DNA of 64,000 bases from Xenopus tropicalis (taxonomy: Eukaryota; Chordata; Amphibia; Anura; Pipidae): contig NC_030678.2 of NCBI RefSeq assembly GCF_000004195.4, positions 154,798,547 through 154,862,546 of the forward strand. Reading direction: 5' to 3'. The translations under genes were made by a program, and so were the position numbers. The notes beneath the pieces are model-generated. The model was not told where the DNA came from and made no database searches. It saw only the letters and a program-made list of their open reading frames with translations. Numbering within the stretch: position 1 is the first letter of the stretch; each line of letters opens with the position of its first letter. Shown here piece after piece: positions 10,290 to 22,837 of this stretch.

Positions 10290-10594
10290 CCATACATCAT
10301 ATATTGACATTTTTGACAATTCTGTCTAGTGTGTTTCAGCACAATAATGCCTCCATGCAGAAAGAAAGGTCCATATAGAATGGGTTTGCTGAGATGGAAG
10401 TGGGAGAACCTATCTGCACAGGCTCTGGCCCCAACCCAACACCAGTAGGATGAACTGGAACACAGATTCAAACCAGACCAGACCAACATCAGTGGGCAAT
10501 TAGTGGACATTAAATTTAATTGGTAAAGTAATTTAATTTAATTGGTAAGTAAATCCAACCCACTATGTTCAAACAAGGTTTTGAACTGTATTAA
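10290..10594. other. Intergenic sequence, AT-rich doublet
   Basis: No gene. TTTAATTTAATTGGTAA occurs twice in tandem at about 10512-10548. Confidence 0.45.
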
Positions 10595-10599
10595 AAAAG

Positions 10600-10765
10600 A
10601 AGGAAAGGAATTTTGGCATTTTATTGCCAATAGATTAGTCACAATGGTGCAAACTAGAATGCTATGTTTATTCTGCAGAAAGCTTTACCATACTTGACTA
10701 AACAGCCATAGAAGCTCTTAGCCATTTTAGTTTCGGCTGACTTCACTTTCCTGCTTGAACACTGT
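10600..10765 (+). repeat. T2-type MITE relative
   Basis: AAGGAAAGGAATTTTGGCAT, ATTGCCAATAGATTAG and GCAGAAAGCTTTACC reproduce the blocks of the copies at 9866 (inverted) and 34625. The expected TTAAAGG terminus is not intact. Confidence 0.65.
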
Positions 10766-10834
10766 TCCTGGAACAGCTCTTGGCATTGGCAGATTTTCAA
10801 TAAAGCTAATAAGCCTCCCCAAACCTGCTTGGCA

Positions 10835-11040
10835 CAAAACTCACTCTGTACATGACTTTAACATCCGAGTAGATTCATGCATTCCTGCAAGCTCCGGTTC
10901 TGTTGTAATCAGCTGCTCTCTATTTGGATCTTTCTTCTTGTGGCTTCTCCAATCAGAGTGCATCTCTTGACAGACAGTACAGCCAGGTGTAGCCAGGGCT
11001 GGGGAGAGGAAGACACTGCAGAAATAAAGACTGATATGAA
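10835..11040. repeat. ~210-bp dispersed repeat, inverted relative at 52318-52560
   Basis: CCGGTTCTGTTGTAATCAGC and GACACTGCAGAAATAAAGAC are found reverse-complemented at 52318-52560 in the same order. The type of element is not known. A CR1-like tail follows directly. Confidence 0.65.
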
Positions 11041-11240
11041 GGATCATATCTGGTCCAATTGCAACTTGGAGTCAGGAAGGAATTTTTTCCCCTCTGTGGC
11101 AAATTAGAGAGGCTTCAGATGCTTTTTTTTTTCCTTCCTCTGGATCAACTAACAGTTTCGCAGAATTTATATATACATAAAAGGTTGAACTTGATGGACG
11201 TGTATTTCAACCTAACTGACTATGTTATTATGTTACCCTT
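11040..11240 (+). mobile_element. CR1-like LINE 3' end
   Basis: GTCAGGAAGGAATTTTTTCC, CCTCTGTGGCAAATTAGAGA, a poly-T and TTCCTCTGGATCAAC lead to GGTTGAACTTGATGGACGTG and TTTCAACCTAACTGAC then TATGTTATTATGTTACC. The GGTTGAACTTGATGGAC end is shared with CR1 copies A, C and D, but the upstream part differs, so this is another subfamily reduced to its 3' UTR. Confidence 0.7.
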
Positions 11241-12339
11241 TTTAGAATAGTAGAGGTTAAAGCCCGTAATGATTGAATAAAGCCAATTCTTTAGATGAGA
11301 GAGAGTAATGCAGCTTTGTAGTAGATTTGTAGAACTCAATAGCAACACCTAAAAAACTGGTTTCTGGTAAATGGTTATGAAACATTGCTCAGTAGACAAA
11401 ACCTACTATACCATTATATCACATCCCACAAATAAACCTGTGATGCTATAAATATGGCTAAAAGAAAGGCCGCCAAGCCCGCCACAATTACTTCTCCAAA
11501 TGCACGGTCCGAAATTTGCGTCATAACAATTAATAGTATTTATTTATTTGCTGCATCTTTAAAGCGCTCTGCACCCAGGCACCGCGGGAGGCGGAACAGT
11601 ATCTAACCGAAAACAAACAATAAAACAATCATATAAATAACAAGGAAACGACAGCATAGACAATAGAACATCCTAATTAGGGCTCACCCAAATTCCCTTT
11701 TCCACAACAACATTTCAAGCTATTTCCTGAGCTCAGCAATGCAATTATATGGAAAATATCTGCAGTCATAACCAAGTCAATGGAAAATGCAACGGGGAAG
11801 ATCAGACTGAAAGCAGGTCATTCCTGTGTGATATATATATGTAAAGAGAGAGGGGGAGAATGTATTTCCACTTATAGTAGGGTAAGCACCTTCTCCATTC
11901 ATACCAGCATTTGTTATGAGAACTTATACTGACCAGATATGGATTAGGAAATAGAAGTATAGCTTTGTATACTGAGTCTACAGAAGAATAATGATGCAAT
12001 AAATGATAGCACAAAGGGCAAAATGATACTTTACTACTGTGCATCAACCGCTTTATTGATTTTGATATCACATTTACAATAAGCTTCAAAACGTTCTGAT
12101 GAAGTTACAGGGGAGTGAAAAAGTGGTCACTGCTTTAATGTAAATATCTTTGCAGCAGTAAAATGTCATTGCCATTCTATAATTCAACACCTTTGATTGG
12201 ATAATTGGCAGGAAGTAAAATATCACCAGGAGTAATTTACATCTGCAACAGCAGTAAGCAAAGTGCAGAAATGCCATGTTTTTCCCAGAATGTGGTCAGA
12301 AATGGGCCGTATTCAGCTGCTGTTATGGGTCCTTTAGAT
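11241..12339. other. Intergenic sequence with degenerate LINE tail
   Basis: No gene. TATTTATTTGCTGCATC and TTTAAAGCGCTCTGCACCC at 11535-11580 look like an old inverted L2-type tail. The rest is not recognised. Confidence 0.4.
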
Positions 12340-12480
12340 CGTTTCGGTAGCTTAGCTGCCCGTGTATGGCACCACTGACGGGCCTCCCCCACTGACATCT
12401 TGTCTGAAATTGGCCAGACCTCGATTGGGCAGGTTTGATTTTTCCGTCAGATAGGGGACCACATTGACTCATTGATGCGG
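12340..12480 (-). repeat. Fragment of the GGCCATACACG MITE family
   Basis: GCTGCCCGTGTATGGCACC, CGATTGGGCAGGTTTGATTT, and GGGGACC then TTGATGCGGTC are reverse-complement matches to the interior of the copies at 13910 and 58825. Confidence 0.6.
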
Positions 12481-13267
12481 TCTTAGCTCAGGAGAGGAGA
12501 TTAGGAGAAAAAACCATGTTTTTCCAGCAAATTGAACAACTAGAGCATAGTTTCTATGGAAACCATCAATGCCATCTCTTCATTGGCTGCTAGACTGGGG
12601 GGTGTGAGAAGAAGTGAGCATGCTCAGTAGCCAAAAGCCAAAGTCTGTTCCTAAGGGAGGGGGCCAAGTGGGTTAGAGAAGGAATCCTAAGTGATTCAGG
12701 GGATACTGTAGCTTTATTATTAACCATTGAACAACCAGAGTGGCAGGTATTTAAAAATTTCAAAAAGGCTGTTCACTGATTAAATTACATGTCCTTTAAT
12801 GCAACTGTGTGTGCATTTCGCTGCCAATCTGTTTCAGTTAAGCAAAAGTCCACCTGGCATCATTTGTGGTGTTCGAGGTGTCTGCCTGCATCTGATTCTT
12901 TAGGCGTAAGTGTACTGTGCCTATTGATCCTGGGTGGGAAGGGGACTCTGGAGCTACCTCCTTGACCAGACGCTGCAGTAGCTCCAGGGTTTCCCTACGT
13001 CACAAAGTGAAGCAACGCTCAATTCTGAACAAGAGGCAGGAGGGACTGAGCGGCACCAAGCACAATTATACGGAAACACAAAAAGCACATTTTGAAGCAA
13101 GTTTAAAATGAACACAATGAAAGGAGTTTAACACACATCTCCCTGCAGGTAAAAATATGAGAGTGTAATTGCATTTGGGGTCATAAATAACCATTAATTA
13201 CTAATGACTTTACAGCTCATTTTCAAGTGAAAGGGCAAAAATGCAGCAACATTTTGTCCATTTAGAC
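12481..13267. other. Intergenic sequence, nothing firm
   Basis: No gene. The stretch 12900-13100, with CTGCAGTAGCTCCAGGGTTT, resembles segments near 30900 and 44090 and may be one more dispersed repeat family. Confidence 0.35.
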
Positions 13268-13563
13268 CAGTGATCCCCAACCAGTGGCTCGTAAGCAACA
13301 TGTTGCTGCCCAACCCCTTGGATGTTGCTCCCAGTGGCCTCAAAGCAGGTGCTTATTTTTTAACTTCTGACTTGGAGGCAAGTTTTGGTTGCAGGTGTAC
13401 TGACAAACAGAGCCTCCTCTAGGCTGTCATTCCATTAAGGGGCTACCCAATAGCCAATAACAGCCTTTATTTGGCACCCCAGGAACTTTTTAATACTTGT
13501 GTTGCTCCCCATCCATTTTTACATTTGAATGTTGCTCATGGGTAAAAAAGTTGGGGACCCCTG
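13268..13563 (-). mobile_element. hAT-type MITE (GATCCCCAACC ends), copy 2
   Basis: The ends CAGTGATCCCCAACC and GTTGGGGACCCCTG enclose ATGTTGCTGCCC, TTGGATGTTGCTCCC and AGTGGCCTCAAAG, the same blocks as copy 1 in reverse. The flanks share TTAGAC, an imperfect target duplication. Confidence 0.82.
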
Positions 13564-13679
13564 CTTAGACTCTATGTATGTATCAATACATACTCATCTA
13601 TACTTGCATCACAATGCTGATTAATGGCACTGCTAAATAAGGTGCAAAGTACAGGGTGCATAGGTATAACAAAACTAAA

Positions 13680-13842
13680 GAAACTAAATTACAGGAAGGC
13701 CATCTCCCATAGACTCCATTATAAGCAAATAATTCTTAGTTTTAAAAATGATTTCCTTTTTATCTCTAATAATAAAACAGAACCTTGTACTTGAACCCAA
13801 ATAATATATAATTAATCCTTACTGGCAAAACAATTCTTTTTT
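13680..13842 (-). repeat. Partial MITE of the GGTATGGGA family
   Basis: GGCCATCTCCCATAGACTCC, AATAATAAAACAG and AATTAATCCTTACTGG match the inverted interior of the element at 2051. Both termini are missing. Confidence 0.65.
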
Positions 13843-13909
13843 GTTTGGAGCGTGAAGATGCAGACGGTTTTTCTATAAAACATGATATCTGGGCACCTTG
13901 TATAGTTAA

Positions 13910-14239
13910 TGTTGCCATACACTGTAAGATCCACTCCTTTGGCCAAGTGTGCGGATCTTCTCCCGATATGACCGCATACAGGTGGGCGATATCGGACTAA
14001 TTTGATTTCTTGGCCCTAGGGCCAAATGATCAAATTAAAATGGCGGGTCGGATCAGGGGCCGCATCAACGAGCCCATGTGGTTTCTGGTCCGATGGAAAA
14101 ATCAAACCTGCCCGATCGAGATCTGGCCACCAATGACAGTATGGGCACCGTCGTTGGTGACCATACACGTTCAGATAAACTGCCCAATCAGTCTAAAGGA
14201 CTGATATTGGCAGCTGAAATCATCCCATGTATGGCCACC
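13910..14239 (+). mobile_element. TTAA-type MITE (GCCATACAC ends)
   Basis: The element starts after TTAA (13906-13909) with TGTTGCCATACACTG and ends with CATGTATGGCCACC. Internal blocks TTTGATTTCTTGGCCC and GGGGCCGCATCAACG are shared with the copy at 58825. TTAA flanks suggest piggyBac-like insertion, an inference. The 132-residue open frame inside is not a gene. Confidence 0.7.
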
Positions 14240-14551
14240 TATCCCCCAAGCAGTGAAATGAGAAAGAACTGGAGGCCATTGGGTGAAACTGTTGCTAAAT
14301 CTTTTAGAAAAGCACCTGGAGGAAGGCAATCCCTCAGCAGGCCAGCTGGCAATTTAGCCTCTCAGGGAGAAAAATCCTCCATTATACTGATTTCTATATC
14401 AGTTACTATGGATTGTGTAATAACCATTTATATGTTGATTTTGCCTTGTGCTTCACTGTTCATAACCAATCAATAACTAAATCACATCACTTCCTACTAA
14501 ATGCAATGCTCAATGCCTCACTGATTTCTGATCTTGCCAACCCCACACTTT

Positions 14552-15010
14552 GGGGCTGATTTACTTACCCACGAACGGGTCGAATGGAGTCCGATTGCGT
14601 TTTTTTCGTAATGATCGGTACTTTGCGATTTTTTCGTATGTTTTGCGATTTTTTCGGATTCTTTACGAATTTTTCGGATCCAATACGATTTTTGCGTAAA
14701 AACGCGAGTTTTCCTATCCATTACGAAAGTTGCGTAAAAAGTTGCGCATTTTGCGTAGCGTTAAAACTTACGCGAAAAGTTGCGCATTTTTCGCGTAAGT
14801 TTTAACGCTACGCAAAATGCGCAACTTTTTACGCAACTTTCGTAATGGATACGAAAAACTTGCGTTTTTACGCAAAAATCGTATTGGATCCGAAAAATTC
14901 GTACAGAATCCGAAAAAATCGCAAAACATACGAAAAAGTCGCAAAATATTCGTTTTCAAGTCGGAACTTTTCCAATTCGGGTCGGATTCGTGGGTTAGTA
15001 AATCAGCCCC
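14552..15010. mobile_element. Near-perfect 459-bp CpG-rich palindromic MITE
   Basis: The element starts GGGGCTGATTTACTTACCCA and ends with TGGGTTAGTAAATCAGCCCC, and the arms mirror each other to a centre near 14781 (GCGAAAAGTTGCGCATTTTT). It is full of CGAAAA/TTTTCG words. Copies of the same family are at 40810-41148, 42417-42766 and 60159-60476; this is the most symmetric. No 3-bp duplication is conserved here. Confidence 0.85.
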
Positions 15011-15029
15011 ATTGTGTCTCATATTTAAT

Positions 15030-15135
15030 TGTTCTTTTAGATTGTAAGCTCTATTAAGCAGGGCCCTCTTGTATCAGGCATTAGTTATATTCTTTATAAA
15101 ATCTGTATATAAGTGTATCGATGGCGGTTGACAAT
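15030..15135 (+). repeat. Degenerate L2/SINE-type 3' tail
   Basis: TTAGATTGTAAGCTCTATTA and GCAGGGCCCTCTTG match the start of the LINE 3' UTR at 8840, followed by a decayed AT-rich end. Confidence 0.5.
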
Positions 15136-15198
15136 GCTTATTCGTATTAAATACTGAAAAATTCTATTGAAATATCTCCATGTGGGTTGTCATTCTAA

Positions 15199-15696
15199 TA
15201 GGGATGTAGCGAACCTAAAAAAAAAAGCCAAAAAGCGCGAATATTCGCGAACTTTGCAAACCCCCATAGACTTCAATGGGAAGGCGAACTTTAAAACCTA
15301 GAAAAGCCATTTCTGGCCAGAAAACTGATTTTAAATTTGTTTAAAGGGTGCCACGACCTGGACAGGGGCATGCAGGAGGGGGATCAAGGGCAAAAATTTC
15401 TCTAAAAAATACTTTGTTGAAAAAGCGTTTCGTAAAAACGGGCAGACCTAGAGGAAATACGTGGCGGTTTTTGCTATTTCGCGCTATTGGCACCATGGAA
15501 ACGGGATTTGCTTACACCAGTACTAGGCTGAAAAACACCATTTGTGGTTGTGCAGCGTTTTTTTAGGCTGAGAAAAACGCAGAGAAAAAACACAGCGAAA
15601 AAAAACGCGGCGAACCCAAATTGCGAACATACGCGTTCGCGAACACCCGATGTTCGCACGAATTAGTTCGCCGGTGAACAGTTCGCTACATCTCTA
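15199..15696. mobile_element. hAT-type MITE (GATGTAGCGAAC ends) with perfect 8-bp target duplication
   Basis: The ends TAGGGATGTAGCGAAC and GTTCGCTACATCTCTA are inverted repeats. CATTCTAA lies exactly on both sides (15191-15198 and 15697-15704). Sub-terminal GAATATTCGCGAAC and GCGTTCGCGAAC words repeat on both arms. It has no transposase, so it is non-autonomous. Confidence 0.9.
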
Positions 15697-15787
15697 CATT
15701 CTAAATCCACATTGCACTTTGTGCCTACTTAGGCCTAAACATTGTAGATAAAAGGTTGGGCAGGAGCTTGAAATTCCCACTCTGCAA

Positions 15788-15805
15788 CCCCCCCCCCCCC
15801 CCCCC
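15788..15805. repeat. Homopolymer run of 18 C
   Basis: The run is 18 C. Length errors are likely in assemblies at such a site. Confidence 0.9.
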
Positions 15806-16404
15806 ACGCCTAATGCTTACCTCCATTTGTGGCCGCTTCTAACCGAACCTTCCACCCTGCAGATCCTGCACAGAATACAGGCCTGGGGTGGCAGGGCCCT
15901 TTAGTGAGAAGGATGGATGTATGGCCAGATTCTGAGTAGTGTAGGACCCAGAAAAAGTCAGTATGAGGATCCCACAAGTGAGCTTCTAACCAATGAAATA
16001 GAGATGCTGAAGTAAGTACTTTAGTAGTATGAAATAGAGGTAATTTGAGGTTTGGTGTGGTCCCTGTCATTGAGGCTATTACTAGAGCAGAGATCTGAGT
16101 GTAGGGGCGATGACTAATCTCCTTGAATTTTTCTTGGAATGACCCATGCCAAGACACAACTCTGTGTTATGTATAGAATTTTTATATACTGATGTGCTGA
16201 TCCAGAGTAAATTATTGTATTATCCTTTTACCTATCGCTGCACAAAAGGCTTCTCATTTACCTAAATGCTTCTGCCAGTGACCGGAAGCACTGATTGTAG
16301 GACTTATACATACAATCAGAATCCATTCATACTTCTAGGTGCCTAGACCCTGTTAGTGGCAAGTATTCCCCCTGTATAACACTACCGCCACCATACTTCA
16401 CTAG
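15806..16404. other. Intergenic sequence, nothing recognised
   Basis: No repeat family or coding segment was recognised. Confidence 0.4.
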
Positions 16405-16665
16405 TACACGGATGGGATCCATTATCCGAAAACCTGTCGAAAATCTCCCATAGACTTCATTATAAATAATTCATTTTTAAAAATGATCTCCTTTTTCTTT
16501 GTAATAATAAAACAGTGCCTTGTACCTTGAACTAACATATAATTAATCCTTATTGGAGGCAAAACAATCCTGTTTAAATGATTTTTAGTAGCGTTGAAGT
16601 ATGGAGATCCATATTATGGAAAAACCCAGATCCCAAGGAATCTGGATAATGGTTCCATATCTGTA
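16405..16665 (-). mobile_element. MITE of the GGTATGGGA family, inverted copy
   Basis: The left end TACACGGATGGGATCCATTA and right end GGTTCCATATCTGTA frame the interior words CTCCCATAGACTTC, AATAATAAAACAG and AATTAATCCTTATTGG. It reads as the reverse complement of the copy at 2051. Confidence 0.75.
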
Positions 16666-19600
16666 CTGCCTAAGGGCAAAGCCTTCTAATACCTTGTGAA
16701 TAGTGTGCATGTAAGGGAAGCCCAAGTGCTTCAGTTTTCACCCTTGGTTCAAGGCCAGGTGAAAGCCCCTGCACTAGAATGGGGCACTTTAAAAAATACC
16801 CTTATTGGGCAGTGAATGGGGAATTTAATATGGAGGTGACAGTTTCATTGTGAGGAATCACAAAATATTCATGTGTAAATATCTAAAAACCTCTCTGGAA
16901 TAAACAAAGCTGATGTTAAATAAGTTCCCCACAATGATTGACCTTTTATTAATGATGGGACTTTGTGCTTCAGGAAAGCATTAAATAGAGCAAAATGAAT
17001 ATTGCCCTGTTTCTTTTATGTCTGGATAATTTATTGTACATTTTTTTTTGCCAAGCTATTGTAAAATGATCTTTCATCAAACAAATACAACTTCACACTG
17101 AGTGAGTCCCTACTGTGCGCTGTCCTTTTTTCTTCTAGGGAACAAACACTTGAATACAAATGAAATCATATTGGAAATACATCAAGTGTAGGAATTTTCA
17201 TAACACGTTTTCACAATGGCAGCTCCCAATCCTCTCGACACACCCATTGCATGACTACTTGAGTGCAAGTTGCAAAGGTTGCTGTCATGGTGCCAAAATA
17301 TTGTGTGACCTTAATGCAAGCAAGTGCTCCACGCAGGGTTTAAATAGCTCTGGATAATACACAGCATTCCTGTTGCTTTTTGGGTACCCTTGAGATCGTA
17401 GGGAAAAAGTCGAGGACCAGTGTGGGAAACTGGCTGCCACTTCCTCTGTTGTACTTGTCCTGTACTTAATTACAAAGCTTAATAGTGGCATTGTATACTT
17501 CAGGTTTTGATGTTCTTGTAAAACCTTTGAAGGGGGGTCCGATGGAGTCATGCTGCGTTCACGGTAGAGCAACGCTACATGCACCTCTTTCTCTCACTTG
17601 GATTCTTCATGTAATAGTGAGCTCTAACTTGAGTTCCTACACAGTGAAGTCCCTAACTTGACAGCTGTCACCTGGGATTCAAAATAGGAGGTGGCATTTA
17701 AAGTGCACAACAGCCTCCCACCGACCTATGCCTATGGCATCTTACAGCAGCCCCTCTGGCATTTGCCAGAATCCACAGTTTGCCAGTCCAGGCCTACTAG
17801 TTTACCCATAACTCTGCCGGGCCAACTGAAACATTTGCATACCTTAGGGATTAGGTTACATTACAGTGGATTTTACACATCTAATGGAGGTAAAAATGTT
17901 ACTTTCTCTATACCCTCTTGTTAAAACACCCCTCTACTGTGTCAGGGCAGCCATTGGAATTGTAGTATACTAATATCACAATTTTGCTTTTTGAGATTAT
18001 TATAAAACTTATTAATGATTACACTGTTAGATCATTATTGCCCTTCAACTTCTTTCTGGTACAAGCCTGAATACCCTATACCAGAGCAGATCAACCAATA
18101 GAGAAAAGGGGCATTAAGAGCCTCCGCATAAGACTGTATGATCTATGGACAAATCTCCCATGTTAATTTTCATGCTCCTATTTTCTGCCACTGTAATTCC
18201 TCCTATTTTTTTCTGTCTTTGCACAAGCTCCTCCTATTGAACCACCCATGCTAGTTATTCCATAGCATTTAACAACTTCATTGGTATGATGAAGAATCCT
18301 ACGTCATTCAGTATTCATCCTTTATACAATGTTTCTGTTAAGCAAAGCACTGAAGAGCTAAGGTTTCGTACTTTACTGCTGTAGAAAACTCTTCCCACTT
18401 GACAACCTTAAAAAATGCAGTGTTTATTAACCCAGTGCCAAATAGTTAGTTCTATAGCCTTCCTAATATACTTGCAAACGTAGGTTACATTGTGCAGCTG
18501 ATTAATACATCTCTGAATGGCCCTTCTCCCATGGGACACAAAGTTCAATTAAAGACTATTCTGCTTATTTTTGGACCTTTTCACAAGATCCTTCCTTTCA
18601 GGTGCTTATAATTGATCAACCAGACAATTTCTCCGGGTTCCCACTGCTTTCCAATGAGATCAGACAATACTACAACCCCTAACATGACACACTGCTTTGT
18701 GCCCTACTCACTTAAGGAGCCCACCTCCTTTGAGTATTACTCATTATAGGAGCCCAGTACTTGAAGAAATTCTTTGCTTTTTGCATATCACTGACAAATA
18801 ATTATGTATACATTTTAAATTAAGGCGTCTAATGGATCATGACCTCCAGTAATCAAGCAAAACAAGACTTGCATTATAGGCTACATATATGCCAATTAAA
18901 TGGTATTGTACAGGTCTGAACACTTTCCACTTGTATGTATTTAATTGGCCATTATATATCTAATTGTTGATTGCATGTTTTATGGCACTGAAATCTAACT
19001 GGAATGAAGTTCTCAATTACCCAGCTCTCCACTCCTCAACTATAAGAATGCCACGGTAGTGATGTGTTGGCTCCAAGCCAGTATCTCACCCAATGCAGTA
19101 GCCCCTTGGCCTATTTTCTCTTTGCCAATGATACAAACAAAGCTGGGTACATTTACTCAACTCTGCACCTGCCTCAGCCACATGCCATGTTTAACATACA
19201 ATAAAAGGAAATGCGAATGGGACAGCATTTCAACACCAACCATTCATAACAGCCAGCATGGCTAAATTTCATACTCCCAAAAGGAAGAGGAAAATAAGCT
19301 TAAGTTTCAAGGAACCACAGTTGATGATGGAAAAGTTCCCTCAACAATATATCTTTACCCCTTGAATCTGTGGAGAGGAAAAAGATCAGGCACAACTGGC
19401 ATCTCGGAAAGTCCTACATCAACAACTCAGCGCCGCTTGCTTTATAACTATTATTGGCAAGGGGAGACACAATAGATGCAAAAACACATATAATCTCCAC
19501 TCAGAACAGGCCGGCTCTTCATTTTTGAAGCAACGGTTCAATTACAGGTCACAAGTACAATGTGAATTGAGGGAAGTCTGGATCATTATTGTGGAGGAGG

Positions 19601-19829
19601 CTCTGACTTTGAGTTCCATGTACTTAGTGAAAAGTGCTTAGCTGTGTACATTCCTGATTGTATGTTTAAATATATCCATGGAGAAACGTGTAGCTGAGAG
19701 AAAAAATTGGTCGCCTGTAAAAACAAAATGTTTAATGTTCTTTCCTTATTCTTATTAATGGATATGGCAGAACAACCTCAACTTAAGGTGGATCGAGGAC
19801 TGTATCAGCTTGTTAATGCAGTCCCCGAA
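16666..19829. other. Intergenic sequence, nothing firm
   Basis: I see no gene in this 3.1-kb stretch. A 77-residue open frame at 17691-17924 begins like the C-terminal region of an L2-type reverse transcriptase (FKVHNSLPPTY) but is too short and decayed to call. Confidence 0.4.
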
Positions 19830-19951
19830 CTGAAGGTGCCTATGCCCGCCATTTTAATTTGATCATTTGGCCCAAGAGCCAAACGATCGAATTAGCCTGA
19901 TATCACCCCCCCACCTCGCCAAACAAACGAATCTTACAATGTATGGCCACC
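19830..19951 (-). mobile_element. TTAA-type MITE (GCCATACAC family), truncated
   Basis: TTTGATCATTTGGCCC and GCCAAACGATCGAATTAG lead to an end with AATGTATGGCCACC followed by TTAA at 19952-19955. The other end is missing. Confidence 0.65.
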
Positions 19952-19955
19952 TTAA

Positions 19956-22654
19956 CTGTACCGTCATTAGACTAATCTAATATTTACTGAAAAACTTTGT
20001 ATTGTATTGCCCCAAATAACTTGTTATATATATATTTTCTATATGACTCTAAGCATTTCTCATTATTAGAACAGATATATTAAACGGTAAACTGTACTAA
20101 TTAATACTAATTGAACATGATTTAGCCAAGATCAGTGTCAATGCCATTAAAAGTGCTTTAATAGGGGGCCACATTAAGATATCAGTGGGCCCAAGGCAAA
20201 ATTCAATTGGTGGGCCCCCATTGCCCCAAGAAATTTGTGACAGAATAACCCTCAAGCAACCCTCAAGTTTAATATAGTAAGGCAGGCAGTAAAGAAATGG
20301 TCTGCGCTGTGGTTAGTGAAGTAGACATGTTTCCCAGGTGTGCCACCCTGGACCAAAAGCCCTGCGAGCAGAAAAATGACAAAATGGTGATGCCATAAGA
20401 AATAAGGCAAATAACGTTAAATAACCATACTGTAGAGGAGCTCTTCCAGCTCTGCAGGGTGTTTCTGCCAAAAGTTATCACAGATAAAAGGTTTGATTGT
20501 AGGCCACCTATCCTGGTGAGCCCTGGGCAAATTCCCCTTTTGCCCATTTATTAAAACGGCAGTGCCTTAATAAACTAATCAGATTCTGTATCCTTTTGTG
20601 TGTAGCACTTCTCAAATTCTAAAGTTCCCATCGTTGAGTGGATTGAAACCAATTATAGCCAACACCCAGGCCTCACTTATTGGAAATACCACTGCCGACA
20701 ACCATAAATCCAGACATATGTACACAATTATACATTTTAGATTGTCTCCACAGACATTTGTGTCTCCACTTTGTCCAAGGCCAAGGTGTATGCACTGTTT
20801 TTGAAATGCTAAGGGAACATACTCTGGCCTCACATTGCAAAGCTGAAGTAGAAACTTGCTCTTTAGGTTCTATGAAGAAGCAGCAGCATTCATATGGACT
20901 GCAGGAAATTGTTGTTTATTAGGGAAGGCATTTCTACGTCTGAAAATCCAGATGTGATTTGACTTTTATGTTTTTAATTTTCTGAACATTGTGTCTCATA
21001 AAATTCTGCCGACACTCTCTCATCACCAGGATGGGAATTTTTGTTTTATGGTTACATGGTTTTGTTACAAGTTACTTGGTTACTTCCAAGGCAGGTAGTG
21101 GCGTAACTAGTCATCCCCAGGCCCGGGTGCAGGGCATTTGTTGTCAAGGGCTGTTGTGCCTTTGCTTAAAGATGGTTTTATAAATTGCGACAAAAAAAGC
21201 AGCATTTTAGATGTCAACATACTCAGTAGTGCAGTTCATTCCTGCTTATTTTGACATTTCCTACAAATTTATATAATTCTTTAGGTTTTCTTGCTTTTTT
21301 CACAGGTTCTCTCTCTCAAAGGCCCATCTCAGGCCACTTAGCTCTCTCTTAGCCCCCCGCCCCCCCACACACAGGTACCAGGCAGCCCTGTGACTCTCCT
21401 CAGATTCGAGAAAGAGCTGTCTCTCCTACACACAGCCAAGAAAGAGCCCACAGGTATAGGAGCATTTACCTGCAGTAGCAACTTTGCCTTCAGCTGCCAC
21501 TTAGTTACCTGTCTGAAAGGGAAAAGTAACACTTTTTCTCCTTGGCATCCCTTTGTAGCCCATATTATGCGCCTGAAAGGCACACTTTTCTGTATCTTTC
21601 TAGGCTTCCAAAGATAGCTTCATCTTAGCACACTCCTAGGAGATTGTGAGATAGATGGGCCAGGTTAGAAAGAGCAGTATTTAGCTCCACCAAGAAGAAC
21701 TAGTGTGTTGTAAGTATAGCCCACCAAGTGTGGGGACCATAATTAGAATGGGACTCTTCTATCTTTCACCCCTGATAGGCTTCCTCTGGAGGGGATACGT
21801 TTCACTGAGATGATAAGGCTATTGCTTATAATTTCTGTATCCTATGGGCAATGGGGCATGTCCTTTTGGAAACTTTTTAATCTTTTGAATATCAATAAAG
21901 GCCAACTTACCTCATTTATTGGTGTGATTAAGGTAGTACCTCACGTTGTTTATTGTTGTTCAATAAAAGAAACAACTGTTGATTGTTCACAAAACCTTTC
22001 CTCCATCACCTACGTGAGGGCCCAGCCCTTTGCTAATCTGACGCTGGGGTAAGAATGGATTTCATGTGCCCTTTCATCTATAAGATTACATATAAATAGA
22101 AGACATTATCCAACAGTACCAACAGGTGCCTACACTCTAATCGGAATGTCACAGAAATTAGAACAGAGGCAATAAGCTCTTGGGCCCACTGGACACTCTT
22201 GCAGAAAGAGAATAAACATTATTTGTACAAAGATTATGGGAATTAATAATTATTCAGTTTATTCCCTGAATTCTATGTAGTATCCAAATGTTTGTGCTGG
22301 GATTTCTATCTCAAAACCACAAACTCTAAAACTATTTTTCTGTAATTCCTGGATATAAAAGCCATTGACTGTCTAGGAGACATCCTGATAGCACCAAACA
22401 AATGTCGCAATTCTGCACATATTAATTCAATTATTTTCCTATGTTTTCGGGAAAAAAATGAGAACTAACATGTTTTCGCTTTAATCAGAGAATGCAATGT
22501 TTTCATTATAATTAAAGAAATAGAGATGTGTTGATGCTGCCTTAGCCAATGTTCTACTGCAGCCATTCAGTTACTGTACAAACAGAATGGATAAAGAGTT
22601 TCCACCATTTTCAATTGGCTATCTTGAGTGTAATATGTAACACAGTGGGGGTAA
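19956..22654. other. Intergenic sequence with small repeat fragments
   Basis: No gene. At 20165-20225, AGTGGGCCCAAGGC and GGTGGGCCCCCATTG resemble the interior of the GTCGGACTGG hAT elements. At 21095-21135, GGCGTAACTAG then CCCGGGTGCAGGGC resembles a dispersed repeat start also seen near 1080 and 37975. The remainder is not recognised. Confidence 0.4.
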
Positions 22655-22814
22655 TATATCAACACTGGGCAAAATTGCCCGTGGGTAGTAACCCATGGCA
22701 ATCAATCAAATTGCTGCATTCATTTGTCTATCTGCAGCTGGTTGAAAAAAGCCGATCACTGATTGGTTGATATGGGTTACTGCCCATGGGCTAATTTGAT
22801 CAGCATTGATAAAT
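22655..22814. mobile_element. Stem-loop MITE (ACTGGGCAAA family), full copy
   Basis: TATCAACACTGGGCAAAATT and TGATCAGCATTGATAAAT are the ends. Inner words GTAGTAACCCATGGCAATCA and GGTTGATATGGGTTACTGCC pair with each other, so the element folds into a hairpin. Full relatives are at 42163 and 52908. CR1 copy C starts about 20 bp downstream. Confidence 0.75.
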
Positions 22815-22837
22815 GAGCCCTAAAAACAGTGGAAGGC

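Noticed and set aside
14078..14476. 132-residue open frame
   Set aside because: Its first half lies in a TTAA-type MITE and the rest has no recognisable domain.
17691..17924. Possible L2-type reverse transcriptase fragment (FKVHNSLPPTY)
   Set aside because: Only about a dozen residues look familiar, there is no 3' tail nearby, and chance similarity is likely.
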